64,000 nt of DNA from Siphonodentalium dalli (GCA_032622095.1 CP136066.1:5295784-5359783); one strand, 5' to 3'; positions 50,560-62,665 are shown, counted from the stretch's first letter. Program-made: numbers and translations. The notes: generated by a model from the sequence alone, not told the origin.

Positions 50560-50745
50560 ACCCCACGAAATTATCCTTATGTGAATCTTATTTGGTGGGA
50601 ATCTATAAAATGATGTTTTAAAGAATTGTGTAAACGCTACATGTACCCTCCTTTGAGTGGTTTAGCTTTGGTGTTCGTTCATTACGCTAGCGTATGATCA
50701 TGTCAAGCAGGTATTACTCATATTAATGTTGATTTATTCCTACGA
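50560..50745 (+). repeat. Dispersed repeat, copy 2
   Basis: Diverged second copy of 37120-37335, in the same order and orientation (CTTATGTGAATCTTATTTGG, GAGTGGTTTAGCTTTGG, CATTACGCTAGCGTATGATC). Confidence 0.65.
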
Positions 50746-51477
50746 GTTTGTGTGTACTTTTGCAATGTAATGGCATCCCGACAACTGTAATTCAACTGTG
50801 ACAACCTGTCACCTGTGGCATGGATTTAATGTAGTTGTGCTACAATTGAATTTAACTCACAATGTTCCAATCTAATTGCTGGTTTTCTTCGCGGCAGTGC
50901 TTACTACAGTTTCTAAGTTAAACTTGTCACAAGTTTCAAGACGAATCCGTTGCGCCCGTTATACGTTGACATTGGAACATAGGCGGCTCCACTAAGGCTG
51001 TGATGCGCCCGTCACGTCGTATTCGTTAACAAACAAATGGCCATATTTTATTTCCAATGCAACGCTAACCCAAACGCCGACGTTATATGGCACTGAAGTC
51101 GAGCCTCGTTGTGTTATGTATTGGTCCTTGTTTTCAGTCGATCGAATATAACGGCTCAGTTGATGAAGTGAGGGTTACGTTACTTGTACTTAATCGAACA
51201 AAGTGTCACAATCATGTTGTGATTTAACAGGACCTACGTTCTCGTATCATTCGTCTATAACATGAAGATCGGTCTGCAATATTGCAGTTATTTATTTCAA
51301 TATCGAACTTATCAGCTTCAATCAGAATTCCTCTTGTATAGTGTATTGTATAATTATGAACATACATGTATACCACGTTTACTGTAATTCAACCCAGAAC
51401 AGTAAAAGTTGTGTCCAACATGTAAATTAACATCGAACATATAATTGTTAATCATTTGCTAAATGTCGCGTTCAATT
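50746..51477. other. Non-coding, nothing recognised
   Basis: No gene seen. CACAATGTTCCAATYTAATT at about 50860 recurs near 57410, suggesting another dispersed repeat. Confidence 0.4.
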
Positions 51478-52140
51478 TTGCATCGGAAACATTGACTCAA
51501 CGTACATACGTACGCGGATGACACGCATATATACAGTTCTGTCCCTGCATCTGGTCTGTCGTCTTCAATGAGGAAAGTAGAGCATCTCTGTGTGTCTCTG
51601 ACTTCAAAACGTGGACTAAGTTGAAACTAATCGATGATAAAACAAGTAATTGTGTGTCATCCAGTCGGTTAGCATGAACCATTCGAAATCGGAAGATTGA
51701 ACATCGGTTGATGTGAAATAGAGGTCACATCTTTTACCATAAATCTCAGTATCATCATCGATAATTCGCTATCCATAGACACTTAAGTACGACACATGTT
51801 CCGTTCCATATTAATTGAACTCCTGTGCCTTAGTCGTCTTCGCCAATAATTAGCAATAACTGTCGCGAAAAATGTTTATTCATGTAATATATTTTTCAAT
51901 ATGGACTATTGCAACGCGCTTTTCGTGGAAAGTTCAAAAGAACAACTAACTCGTCTGCAACATCTATAAATCTCACACGCAAGGATTGTAGTGCGTCTTC
52001 CGAAATGCACCCTCGTTTCTCCAATTTCGAAAAACCAACATTGGCCCCCAGTGCGCGCGTGAATTTAAATAAAGTTTGCGACATTCTACTATCTTTACAT
52101 TCATTCCTCTGCTCCAGCATACTTTCTCTCACAATTCAAA
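51478..52140 (+). pseudogene. Decayed LINE reverse transcriptase, 3' part
   Basis: The plus-strand frame starting at 51511 reads YADDTHIYSS, an RT motif C with its two aspartates. Further on the remains of an LGVIIDNSLS-like segment appear (about 51750-51780). At 51901 the frame reads MDYCNALF, then SKEQLTRLQHL, ARIVVRLPK and HWPPV, the typical segment after the RT in CR1-like ORF2 proteins. Several stops and frameshifts interrupt it, including a TAA just after RLQHL. The 5' part of the element is missing. It differs from the minus-strand LINE at 41408-44577, which has FADD and another C-terminal part, so it is a separate and older insertion. Confidence 0.8.
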
Positions 52141-53200
52141 ATGTCTGTGCGAAAATTCTATACTGTAAACGAGATAGCACTATTTGTTGAGCTCGATGGT
52201 CAAATGCTTAACCGATCCGCAAAAATGTTTGTATCATTATATATTCCTCCTAGCAATTCTGGCATCTGGAAAACGAAGAATAGAGATGATGATATTTTTG
52301 AGTGTGTCGAGAAAGCCTTAGCTCGATATAAGAACGGAAAACTTTTAATTCCAGGTGGAAATTTCAATGCACGCACTGGTGAATTACCACGTAATATCCG
52401 AAAGTGACATGCAAGCATACACCACTCCCTTCTGATTGTATAATATACATGTGTCCAACTCGAGCCAGTATCGATAATCGTATAAACTATGTTGGACACT
52501 AGCTGATTAATCTATGTCAAAGTAGCAGTATTCTTATAATTAATGGTGGATCTACAGTATATGTATATACACTTGTGCACGGATAACAGTCAAGATGAAC
52601 AGAATACCGCGTAAAAAGTGGTTTGGTTCGATTCGCACTGTTAAAACTTAAACATGATCATTAACGATATGCGGCATAACTCATTTGACACAAATCTGAC
52701 AACAAGATATCATATGAAAAGGAAAGCATATCAAAAGGAATCGAAGATTAAACGCCGTGCATTTTACGCATACATATATTGTAAGCTAGATACGTTAGAA
52801 TCCACAAACCCAATATAATATTGGGAAATCATAACACAAATGGGACAGAAACCAGTCTATTAAATTGAAGTGATGCTGATCGGTCAGTTGACTTCTTCAA
52901 TTTAAAAAATCTGTATTGTCCAGTACATGAGAACCCAGATGGAGGATTACATACGGGCGTGTATAAATCTAAAAAAAATAACCTTATTAATTTTGATATC
53001 ACATATCGCCAAAAACGAATCAATTAAAAACAGGAAGTCAATTGGGCCTGGCAAAATTTCCAGTGAATTCCTTTAGTTTCTCGTTCCTTTAATGATTGAT
53101 GGAATTGTTAAATTGTTTAATTTGCTTCTAGCGTCAGAAAATACCCGAGTGAATAGAGTGAATCCGTTCTCACTTTAATTCACAAAAAAACATAGACAAA
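52141..53200 (+). pseudogene. Decayed LINE endonuclease and RT start
   Basis: From about 52170 the plus strand encodes FVELDGQML, SLYIPPSNSG and LLIPGGNFNARTG, the pattern of a LINE endonuclease in which the usual GDFNARTG has Asp changed to Asn. After a stop, TRASIDNRINYVGH then LINLCQSSSILIINGG (about 52456-52550) continue the endonuclease. Near 52720-52770 KRKAYQKESKIKRRAFY fits the linker to the RT. Near 53025-53080 SIKNRKSIGPGKISSEFL fits RT motif 1 of many LINEs. Many stops mark it as long dead. It follows the RT 3' fragment at 51478-52140 directly, so the order (RT end, then EN) shows two different insertions, not one element. Confidence 0.75.
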
Positions 53201-53757
53201 AGTTCATATTGATGCCATTTAAAGTACTAGACATACAAGAAAGCATTGGCAATGACATGTCATGTACAATTGAAGGTTAAAACAACAATGATAACTTGTG
53301 TGGTATCGGTTGTTCCCGATGTATTCAGGTATCAAATCAATAAGTGTATAGATCTATGAAGTGTCACTGAACTAAGAAGGATAACTCCAGTTTAGTTGAA
53401 ACTAGAAACCATCGGATCATGTTCAGTGATATACAATCAAGCATTCCCAACCATTGTACATCGAGTTTCGGATAAATTCCCAGATTTCCGGATTTTAGTT
53501 GGATCGTTCCGTGATTGGGCTACTCGAAGGTTTCCAATACGAAATCGAACGAAGAACTGCCTTACATACCGTGGAATGCATTAGGGTCGTGTGATTGAAC
53601 AGGCCGGTTGACCAATCGGAAGTGGCCTCCAAATAGGTCAACCGTGATCTGGCCCCGTCAATCAGCGAAGATCCCAAAGCAGGCATTTCACAGTCGTCAA
53701 CCGTCAGGAAAAGATCGTGCTACAACTGCTCTGCGTCTGATCCTTTCATTCGGAATT
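53201..53757. other. Non-coding, nothing recognised
   Basis: Possibly further decayed LINE sequence in the first 100 bp; otherwise nothing supported. Confidence 0.4.
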
Positions 53758-54099
53758 TTTTACCCTGTGCCAATGCATTCTCTTATATATGCGAGTCGAC
53801 CATAGGTCGCCTCGCATATATAAGAGAATGCATTGGCCTAACAATTTTTTACAATTTTAATAATTTTTTCTTGTATTCTTTAACAATTTTAAAATTTCAT
53901 CCATACAGAGCCCCAGACAAACATGAGCAGACGACACTCTTCTATATGCTTCTATATATGTGGGGGGCTCCCTGCAGGGTAATGGATGTTTTTTATTTTA
54001 TGCCCTAACAATTGTAAGAAACATTTATTTAAAACAAATGATAAAAAATTGTTAGGCTCGACTCGCATATATAAGAGAATGCATTGGCACAGGGTAAAA
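53758..54099. mobile_element. Hairpin MITE, chimeric third copy
   Basis: The ends are TTTTACCCTGTGCCAATGCA and its exact reverse complement, continuing inward through CTTATATATGCGAG for about 37 bp. The left palindrome (53770-53836) matches those inside the TTAA MITEs at 20204 and 21344. The right palindrome has lost one arm. The middle holds a TATATATGTGGGGGGCTCCC piece recalling the 28.3 kb family. The outer TTAA MITE ends are absent, so the palindrome block can exist without them. Confidence 0.75.
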
Positions 54100-54739
54100 C
54101 AATCCCGACTTACGACTGGATTTGACATGGCGGGTCACAAATACCTTGCCCTCCCGCGGTCGCGTAAACTTTACAAATTGGTTATATTTTCTATAATTCA
54201 GTTTTATGGGGTATGTTTAAACTAGATATGACTAATGGACATGCTATAACCGTGTGTTGTTCAATGACTAATTCCGCCGTTCTCAATTGCGATAATACAA
54301 TACGATCCGGTGCACGTGAACTATGGCGCGCGTGGTCGGCACGGGTGCACTTGATGGTGAGTTCCATACTAAGTAACTAGGGGCAAATACCAATCAACAA
54401 ACATTTGCAATATCCCAAGTAAGCTCTCGTAGTAATCACGTAATTGAGGAGATTCTTTCTGGAATGCCTCTCAAATACAATAGAGTTGCTGGGAACATTC
54501 ACGAATCACGCGGCCAAATTATCCGCTGATAAATGAGCTGAAAGATCGCTAATACACCGGCTAAGAGCGCAGGCGCCTACTGACGTTGCCAAGCACACTA
54601 CAGACGGCGGCGTTCGTCTCACTGGCCAACGGCGAAGACAGTTATTTGCATGAGTAGCATGCGCTGAATGTGATTTGCATCATCAATTCGCATGTCTGAT
54701 CAAATAACGAATAACTCTGACCTCATTGGTGGCATATGC
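54100..54739. other. Non-coding, nothing recognised
   Basis: No supported gene or repeat. Confidence 0.45.
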
Positions 54740-55115
54740 TATACTATGTTAACTGGAAATAGGTGCCTTAATGCTGGAGCGTACGGTGAAGAACCCATGC
54801 GTCAGCATGATAATTCACCACAGCATCGCGATGACTTCAGACTGGAATTAGATGCCTCCATGCTAGAGCGTACGGCGAAGAACCCTTGCGTCAACCATGA
54901 TCATTCACCACAGCACCGCGTTGACGTCACACTCGAATTAGATGCCTCCATGCTAGAGCGTACGGTGAAGAACCCATGCGTCACCATGATCATTCGCCAC
55001 AGCACCGCGATGACGTCACACTGGAATTGGGTGACTTAATGACAGAGCGTACGGTGAAGAACCGATGCGTCAACACGATCATTCACCATAGCACGGTGTT
55101 GACTTCACGTACATG
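54740..55115. repeat. 89-90 bp tandem repeat, four units
   Basis: GAGCGTACGGTGAAGAACCC, TGCGTCA, ATTCACCACAGCACCGCG and ATGACGTCACACTGGAATTA recur at about 54777, 54866, 54956 and 55045. Two units contain GACGTCAC; the other two have GACTTCA. The open frame through it follows the repeat and resembles no known protein. Confidence 0.9.
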
Positions 55116-56227
55116 TAGGTTCTTGAAATTTAAGATTATGTTTTATTTTGTTTTATCCTCCCACAAACGATTTTTGGCCCGATCTATATAAATGGGTTCC
55201 GGTCGTGAGTTCGTACATCGAGACTCGCCAACAAAATGTGTTTATGGGGTTTGGTCTTTGGTATATACATTGTCTGGGGCGATTTGGGCTTATGAGCTTA
55301 AGCCCTTAAGACTTCCGTCCATACTTTGGAGCTATATGTATCACTCATCTGTCGTCTGATTTGAATAATCTTTGGCATAATGATGTACCACTAAGGGGGA
55401 TATGATATTTACATACAACGTCAATTCATTATTGTTGAGTGATGCGATTTTTCCAACAATGTATCTCTGAATCGCAGTCATCATTGGTAATTGTTTAATG
55501 ATATTGAGTATGCCCGTGGGGCAGAATGCAAGCTGCAAGTGAAAATTCGATATTACTTTCCAGACACGAATGAGATGTTTCAAGTTATCAAACAAAAACT
55601 GTAGGTGTTCTTCTTAGTATATGCACATTGGTAAAGCTCAAAGTTGCTAAGGTATGCGGTATTTTTTACTTTTAATAGTACAGAAATTTGAAGAATACTT
55701 ACTACTAATCAAAGGTACACAATTACTTCGATAAAGCAACAATAATCATGCACTGAAATGAAATGGGGAATCGAATCTACCAAATTTCCGCATCACCGCA
55801 GTCGAAATATAGCAGCACTGTGCGCGATAAATATCGGATATAGCCAATCAAAAAAGGCCAAATCGCTGACGAAACTTACTTGAATGTCAAGAGTATCCGG
55901 TTCCACTTTACGCGCTTATGATTTTCTTTGGAAAGTTGTTCGATTGTTTTTTTTCTGCCTTCTACCTACGGTGGTTCCCCTGTGAAATGAGGGATTAAAT
56001 TAAAACAAATAACTCATGTTTCGAATAAACTTGTGGGTTATAACCGATAATTAATTTATAACGCACAGTTACATAATTTGTCTTCAAATTTCACTCGCGT
56101 AAACCACCGGCAGGCTACAGTGAAACATAACTAAACCTACTGTGAAATAACGAAATCGTATTTCACTGTAGCTTCTAAGAGATACATACGTTCATCTACG
56201 TTTCGGTAATTTCCCGCTATGTTATAG
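55116..56227. other. Non-coding, nothing recognised
   Basis: No supported gene, RNA or repeat. A short complementary pair (CTACAGTGAAACATA and ATTTCACTGTAG) lies at about 56114 and 56160. Confidence 0.45.
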
Positions 56228-57030
56228 GAAAGCATGTAAAACAACGTATTATGTATACTCCTGTGGAAAGCATGTAAAACAACGTATTATGTATACTCCT
56301 GTGGCAGGCATGTAAACAACGTATTATGTAAACTCCTGTGACAGGCATGTAAAACAATGTATCATATATACTCCTGTGGTAGGCATGTAAAACAACGTAT
56401 TATGTATACTCCTGTGGAAATCATATAAAACAGCGTATTATGTATACTCCTGTGGCAGGCATGTAAAACAACGTATTATGTAAACTCCTGTGGAAAGCAT
56501 GTAAAACAACGCATTATGTATACTCCTGTGGAAAGCATGTAAAACAACGTATTATGTAAACTCCTGTGGAAAGCATGTAAAACAACGCATTATGTAAACT
56601 CCTGTGGCAGGCATGTAAAACAACGTATTATGTAAACTCCTGTGACAGGCATGTAAAACAACGTATTATGTAAACTCCTGTGACAGGCATGTAAAACAAC
56701 GTATTATGTAAACTCCTGTGGAAAGCATGTAAAACAACGTATTATGTAAACTCCTGTGACAGGCATGTAAAACAACGTATTATATATACCCCGGTGGCAG
56801 GCATGTAAAACAACGTATTATGTATACTCCTGTGGCAGGCATGTAAACAACGTATTATGTATACTCCTGTGGCATGCATGTAAAACAACGTATTATGTAT
56901 ACTCCTGTGGCAGGCATGTAAAACAACATATCATGTATACTCCGGTGGCAGGCATGTAAAAAAAAAATTATGTATGCCCCTGTGGCAGGCATGTAAAACA
57001 ACGTATTATGTATACTCCTGCGGCAGGCAT
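56228..57030. repeat. 38-bp minisatellite, about 21 units
   Basis: CTCCTGTGGCAGGCATGTAA, then AACAACGTATTATGTATA, recurs every 38 bp. Two main variable sites define sub-types: GGAAAGC/GGCAGGC/GACAGGC and GTATAC/GTAAAC. Runs of like types suggest local duplication blocks of several units. Confidence 0.94.
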
Positions 57031-57214
57031 TACTTGATTCGGTAAATGCGGCATTTAACTGGTTCGCTCCTAAATATCATACATACACGTAATGAAATAC
57101 TTATATATATTTCAATAAACAGAAAATCATTGAATGTTATGCTCGGAGTAGGTAATTTACTACATTTGCACTCTTTTCTCAAATTTGACCCCCACATATT
57201 AACATTTGTGATTA

Positions 57215-57322
57215 GGTTATGAGCCCGGATGTCACATTAGGGTATGGTTATGAGCCTTGATGTCTTATTAGGCTATGGTTATGGGCCTGACGTCTCATTA
57301 GGCTATGGTTATGAGCTGGGTT
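57215..57322. repeat. About 32-bp repeat, three units
   Basis: TTAGGCTATGGTTATGAGCC followed by TGATGTCTCA recurs three to four times, imperfectly. Confidence 0.75.
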
Positions 57323-59047
57323 TGTAGGACGATATTGGGCAAAACAATTTGTCATTTTTCTCAAACCTTTTCTGACAATTTGATCGGGGTCGGCATCAAT
57401 TCAAACTTCACAATGTTCCAATTTAATTATATATGATACAATATTTTTTTTAAATATTACAAGCAATAGTGTGTCATCGCCAATGCCCAGCACTCTTATG
57501 TAGGGTCAAAATATGGGCTTTTAGCACTGAACCAGTTAATAATACTATATGTTCGATTACTTCGATTTTGTCTCATGTTTAGGAAATATTTAAATAACCG
57601 GGGTCAAAACACCACAGCAATAGACAATAGATCAAACTTGTACAATAGTGCAGGTTAATTTAAATGTAATGGAATATGATATGGTGGATATCTATAATGC
57701 ACCAACTACTGTGCGACAGGTATGTGACTAAGTTTATTTCCAATGTAGGGTTTGGAATATATAGAATATATGTGCCCTGCGAGTAACAATCGTGCTGGTA
57801 CGAATTAGCTTCTCCAATCCATGACGACTTACGACAATGTTATGTGATATGCACCATACCTACTGAGCCACATGCATCCCACGGCGCAAGATTAATGGAG
57901 ACCTTTGAACAACCGTGTACGGGCTATACTGCAATACCTGATTTGCGAACGTAATCCAAAAATCTCTGAATGTCACTGGCAGATAGTGACATCCGAATGT
58001 TATTCGACCAGAGTAACGACTACCATAAGTCGCATATATAACTACACAGCCACCGGGCGAGGCATATACAACTACACAGTCACAGATCGAACACTGTTTC
58101 CGATAATTAAATAGCTTTCACTATTACGAATTCACTATATCTCCCAATTCAAGAAGATACATGAATCAAACTGACATCGAAGGCGTCGCATGTGAAATTG
58201 AAAGTCAAATGTTCGCATTTTCATTTAAGTAACTGAAATCGATGGGCGATAACTTTCTTTCAAATCTAAAAAGGAAATTTAATTCCATTGATCACAGCTA
58301 AACAATTACTTACAATGTGGCTCGCGGTATAGTCCCGCTGGCTGCAACAAAAGTGGGCGGTAACCCGCTGGTGCTTAGATCCTGTTTCCCAACTATTTCA
58401 CCGATTGCGTTAGCCAGGAGGCAGAGAACCTAATAACAATGACATCCGGGCGCTGATTGTTTGGTTATGGACAGAACCAAGGAACCGCGCAGTGAATCGA
58501 TAACAGCCAACAGGACGCATATTGAAACCTTTTCTGTTATGGCTACTTGTGATAATGCTATTTCGTATGGTATTTCCGGACATTGGGAAAAAGGGTATTG
58601 TGTCGGACAACTGACCATCTTTAAGTAATTCGTTTAACGAATTAATAGGTAGTATGTGTGTAGGCCCACACGGAGGTGGCAATTGAGTTTTGTGAATGGT
58701 TTATTGAACTGGAATAAATTCGAGCCGCTTGTCCTCACGGGAAGTCGTACCGACTCACGAGAAACTACGAGCTGGTGGATCAGCCTGTTATCATGAAAAT
58801 ACGATCATATTGAACATATTTCAAAAACCCAAATACGCCCATACATGGTTCGCGCTGCCACTTGCCAAATTTGCCAATGGCAAAAATAATTCACATTAGG
58901 CAAAACAAAATTTCATTTGGCAAGTCACTTTTTAATTCCTCAATAAAGTTAAACAATATCGGTCAATCCATAACATTCATTTTAGGAAAGTATTACAATG
59001 GAATTATATTAGTTGTGTTTTATATGGTTTCGGAAAAGTTAACAACT
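57323..59047. other. Non-coding, nothing recognised
   Basis: No supported gene. At 58860-58925 a cluster of TTTGGCAA/TTGCCAA words resembles one at about 60070-60135, so these may flank the minisatellite between them as parts of one larger repeat. Confidence 0.4.
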
Positions 59048-59877
59048 CCATTACAGTTAATCTGATAGCACTATTATCGACGGGTGGAGGGATTATCCGT
59101 ATAATCTGATAGCATTATTATCGATGGGTGGAGGGATTATCCGTATAATCTAATAGCATTATTATCGATGGGTGGAGGGATTATCCGTATAATCTTATAG
59201 CATTATTATCGATGGGTGGAGGGATTATCCGTATAATCTAATAGCATTACTATCGATGGTTGGAGGGATTATCCGTATTTAGTTAATCTGATAGCATTAT
59301 TATCGATGGGTGGAGGGATTATCCATTACAGTTAATTTGATAGCATTATTATCGATGGGTGGAGGGATTATCCATTACAGTTAATCTGATAGCATTATTA
59401 TCGATGGGTGGAGGGATTATCGATGGGTGGAGGGATTATCGATGGGTGGAGGGATTATCGATGGGTGGGGGATTATCGATGGGTGGAGGGATTATCCGTA
59501 TTATGTTCGATGGGTGGAGGGATTATCCGTATTATTATCGATGGGTGGAGGGATTATCCGTATTATTATCGACGGGTGGAGGGATTATCCGTATTATTAT
59601 CGATGGGTGGAGGGATTATCCGTATTATTATCGATGGGTGGAGGGATTATCCGTATTATTATCGATGGGTAGAGGGATTATCCGTATTATTATCGATAGG
59701 TGGAGGGATTATCCGTATTATTATCGATGGGTGGAGGGATTATCCGTATTATTATCGATGGGTGGAGGGATTATCCGTATTATTATCGATGGGTGGAGGG
59801 ATTATCCGTATTAATATCGATAGGTGGAGGGATTATCCGTATTATTATCGATGTGTGGAGGGATTATCCGTATTTAG
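59048..59877. repeat. 44-bp then 31-bp minisatellite sharing one core
   Basis: The core is TATCGATGGGTGGAGGGATT followed by ATCCGTA. From 59061 the spacing is mainly 44 bp (with TCTGATAGCATTAT), with some 59-bp units. From about 59400 there are very short units, then about a dozen at exactly 31 bp to 59877. Because 31 is not a multiple of three, each frame cycles through all three readings and gives a 31-residue periodic frame in every phase. This explains the overlapping open frames here, which I do not call genes. Confidence 0.94.
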
Positions 59878-60369
59878 TGTGAATTGCTTCCTTCTGATGA
59901 AGCAACGCTTCTACCATTGTTGTGTTCGGTTATTGGTTTATTGTTGTATGATAAACCACAATAGTAATGTGAGTATAATTATTAACTAACTGCTTTTCTA
60001 TCGATATCAAACCGTGAGTATCGAATCATAAGACTCAATCAAGTTTGCAGAAAATGATACTATCAGTGATAATATTTGGCAAATTCTAAACGAATTTGGC
60101 AACAAATATTTTCATTTGGCATATTATTTGGCAAAGGTAAATTTCGGTCCATGGCGGACCCTGCGCCCATATCGACGTTATTTGAATTTAAATTACGCTC
60201 TCTATGAACGTAAATGGAATAAGAAAACAGTCGTATATGAGATAGTCTTATTGCAAGGACGTACGCATCGGGCGTATTTGATGCCACCCCCCCCCCCCCA
60301 TACGAAACACGCCCATACTGGCATTATTTAATTTAACTTTCATGGACAAGACTTACCAGATAGCGTAGC
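59878..60369. other. Non-coding, nothing recognised
   Basis: Contains the second TTTGGCAA cluster (60070-60135) and a C run at about 60287-60299. No gene was seen. Confidence 0.45.
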
Positions 60370-60575
60370 AGTAACAATATTATGTCATTATGCTATTAAA
60401 ACACTTATTTATTTTCTAACATAGCAATAACAAGATTATGTCATTATACTACTAAAACACTTATTTATATAGCAAACAAGCTGGCCATATACATTCTTCA
60501 AACATAGCAATAACAAGATTATGTCACTATTCTATTAAAGACTTATTTATCTTCTAACATAGCAATAACAAGTGC
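60370..60575. repeat. About 60-bp imperfect tandem repeat, three to four units
   Basis: ATAGCAATAACAAGATTATG, TCATTATACTACTAAAACAC and TTATTTATTTTCTAACA recur, with one unit carrying an extra segment around 60475-60505. Confidence 0.8.
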
Positions 60576-61149
60576 GACAGAATAACGGACACATCTTGAA
60601 ACAGACTCATTTTATAGATGTTATATGACCACAGAAACCTCTCACACATGCGCTTCGAGCTTCTGGTACAGAAGACGTAGATATGTTAGTTTAATATGTC
60701 GGGTCGGATGGGGCATCTTCGGTGCGATAATTTAGCTACAAGCTCCAATATGGTTGCTACTATTGTTAAATGTCTTCACGTGATTCATATAACTTAACGA
60801 AATCCACACTGATAGCAGACGACGATGCGCTGAAGCGGATATATGCGATAAGTCGACCGTTATGTCTGCCGTCAGTGTTCCCCGTGATGATATACGACGC
60901 AAGGTGACACGTCAGTATCTATCATTATACATCGCATTACATGCATATGTTATGTAATACTAACTTGACGGTTGATCTAGAGGTATATAATAAACCAGCC
61001 TGCATCATTTTGGATACACGCCTGATTTAGTTCTGAATAAGTATGTAGTCTACTTTTATAGACAAGCCACGTTTCAAGTCACAGACGTTTGCCACGAGAA
61101 ATTTCTTCGAGGTCAGGTGTAATTGTTACAAACGGTCAGGATAGCCCGG
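60576..61149. other. Non-coding, nothing recognised
   Basis: No supported gene or repeat. Confidence 0.45.
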
Positions 61150-61305
61150 GGGCGGATAACCCTGAGGTTATGATATCCCTGGTGTGGACAGCCCTGATTA
61201 ATGATACCCATGAGGTTATGATATCCCTGATGTTAGGATAGCCCTGAGGTTAGGTTAGACCTGAGCTTATGATAGCCCCGAGGTTAGGATAGACCTGATG
61301 TGGCC
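61150..61305. repeat. Degenerate 17-20 bp repeat
   Basis: GATAGCCCTGAGGTTA-like words recur about eight times with many changes (GATATCCCTG, GATAGACCTG, GATAGCCCCG). Confidence 0.75.
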
Positions 61306-61962
61306 ACCTTTTCACCAGTTGTTTCTCTCAGTCGGCATTTATTTAAGAAATGACTTGCATATCGATTGGCTTTGTTGGATTTTGACCGGCAGAGTAACTA
61401 AACAAAGTGTGTAAAACCAATGACCCCAATATATCATATATTAACACATTTTAATAGAACATTAATCATTTGAACAACCTTTCAAAACAACCAAAACCAA
61501 AACATTTGTTCCATGTCCATCAATCGAAAACTGAAGTTATTTGTTTATGAATAGCGGAAACGTTCTTGTTAACCGTATGGCGAAATGTACCGATTCAGAC
61601 GGGAGCTAATTGTATTAATGTAGAGGGTGTGCGATTATATACGAAATTAACGGCCGTTTGAATGTGGTTGTTGATTGCTGACAGCAAGAACAAATCGGCA
61701 AACTGTGTGAATGGGCTGGTACGGACTCATTGTTAGGATTGCTAGATTGATATCGCGGGCAAACCCCATGACCACCCTGAATCCGTCGGGTATTACATAT
61801 ATGTATATACTTAATCCATTATGAATAATATTTAGTTTACAACTTTCCATAGTCAGGTTATTAACACCAGAACATAGCATTCCCGTAGAATTCCTCTATC
61901 GGCAGGTGCTGAGAATTGTGTATATTAAAATATTTTAATATATGATCTATTGGGGTCATTGT
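61306..61962. other. Non-coding, nothing recognised
   Basis: No supported gene or repeat. Confidence 0.45.
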
Positions 61963-62407
61963 GGAGCTCCGTGGTCCAGTGGTTAGCGCGTTGGACTTGT
62001 CTTCGCTGTCAACACAGCGAGGCGAGTTCGCGGCTGGCTGGTGGTCTGTTATGAGTTTCCACACAGCAGTGGCTTGGCCGCCTTGAGCGATGTGCAATTG
62101 TTGGATTGTACACTGTTTGAATCTCGCGCCAAGTTGTGACCCTTGAGCAAGGTCGCTCGTACTGTGTCTGCTTTGCACCACCCATGCATTACAAGGGTAC
62201 CTGATAATGAGCAGTGAAAGATCTTGCCAGTATGCTAGCCATATGGTATCCTCGCATACTCCCGGCTGTACCTCCCCCTGTCCCCGGGGAGCAGTAGATG
62301 GTTAGTGAATGTTCAGGCTCATCAGGGTAATAATTGTAAAACTTTGAGCGCTTTGGGCCTCATGGGAAAGGCGCTTTACAAATGCTATACATTATTATTA
62401 TTATTAT
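61963..62407 (+). mobile_element. tRNA-derived SINE with ATT-repeat tail
   Basis: A pol III A box (TGGTCCAGTGGTTAGCGCG, about 61971) and a weaker B box (GCGAGTTCGCGGC, about 62022) form a tRNA-like head. A body of about 330 bp follows, ending in GCGCTTTACAAATGC and an ATT microsatellite (about 62391-62407). That type of 3' end is widespread in invertebrate SINEs and is thought to be borrowed from a LINE for retrotransposition (family knowledge). Target-site duplications are not clear to me. Confidence 0.8.
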
Positions 62408-62517
62408 ATATGTATCTTCTCCGCTGAATAAAAAAAAACAATACTGGAACGCTGGCAAATCCATACTTGTAGGTCAAAATGGCATTCCAAATCGGCGCCG
62501 TAAAACTAAGGAAGAAA

Positions 62518-62665
62518 CATGCAGTCTGGTGGGATTTTTGGACGTTTGTCGGCGGGATTACGATGGCAAATTGAGTTTTATCGATGACGCGAGGAGTCGG
62601 TAATACGGATATTTTTCATCGGAAGTGCCACCGCTAAACGTCCGAAAATGACACCAGACCGCATG
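62518..62665. repeat. Imperfect inverted repeat, about 38-bp arms
   Basis: The left arm (62518-62555: CATGCAGTCTGGTG onward to GGACGTTTGTCGGCGG) pairs with the right arm (62628-62665: CCACCGCTAAACGTCC onward to CACCAGACCGCATG), with several mismatches. The loop is about 72 bp. It may be a small hairpin element or the remnant of one. Confidence 0.75.

Noticed and set aside
51909-52190. Open frame of 93 codons on the plus strand
   Set aside because: It is the wrong frame. The frame starting at 51511/51901 carries the LINE motifs.
59359-59989. Several overlapping frames with a 31-residue period
   Set aside because: A 31-bp unit cycles through all frames, so every phase is open. No start context or domain supports a gene.
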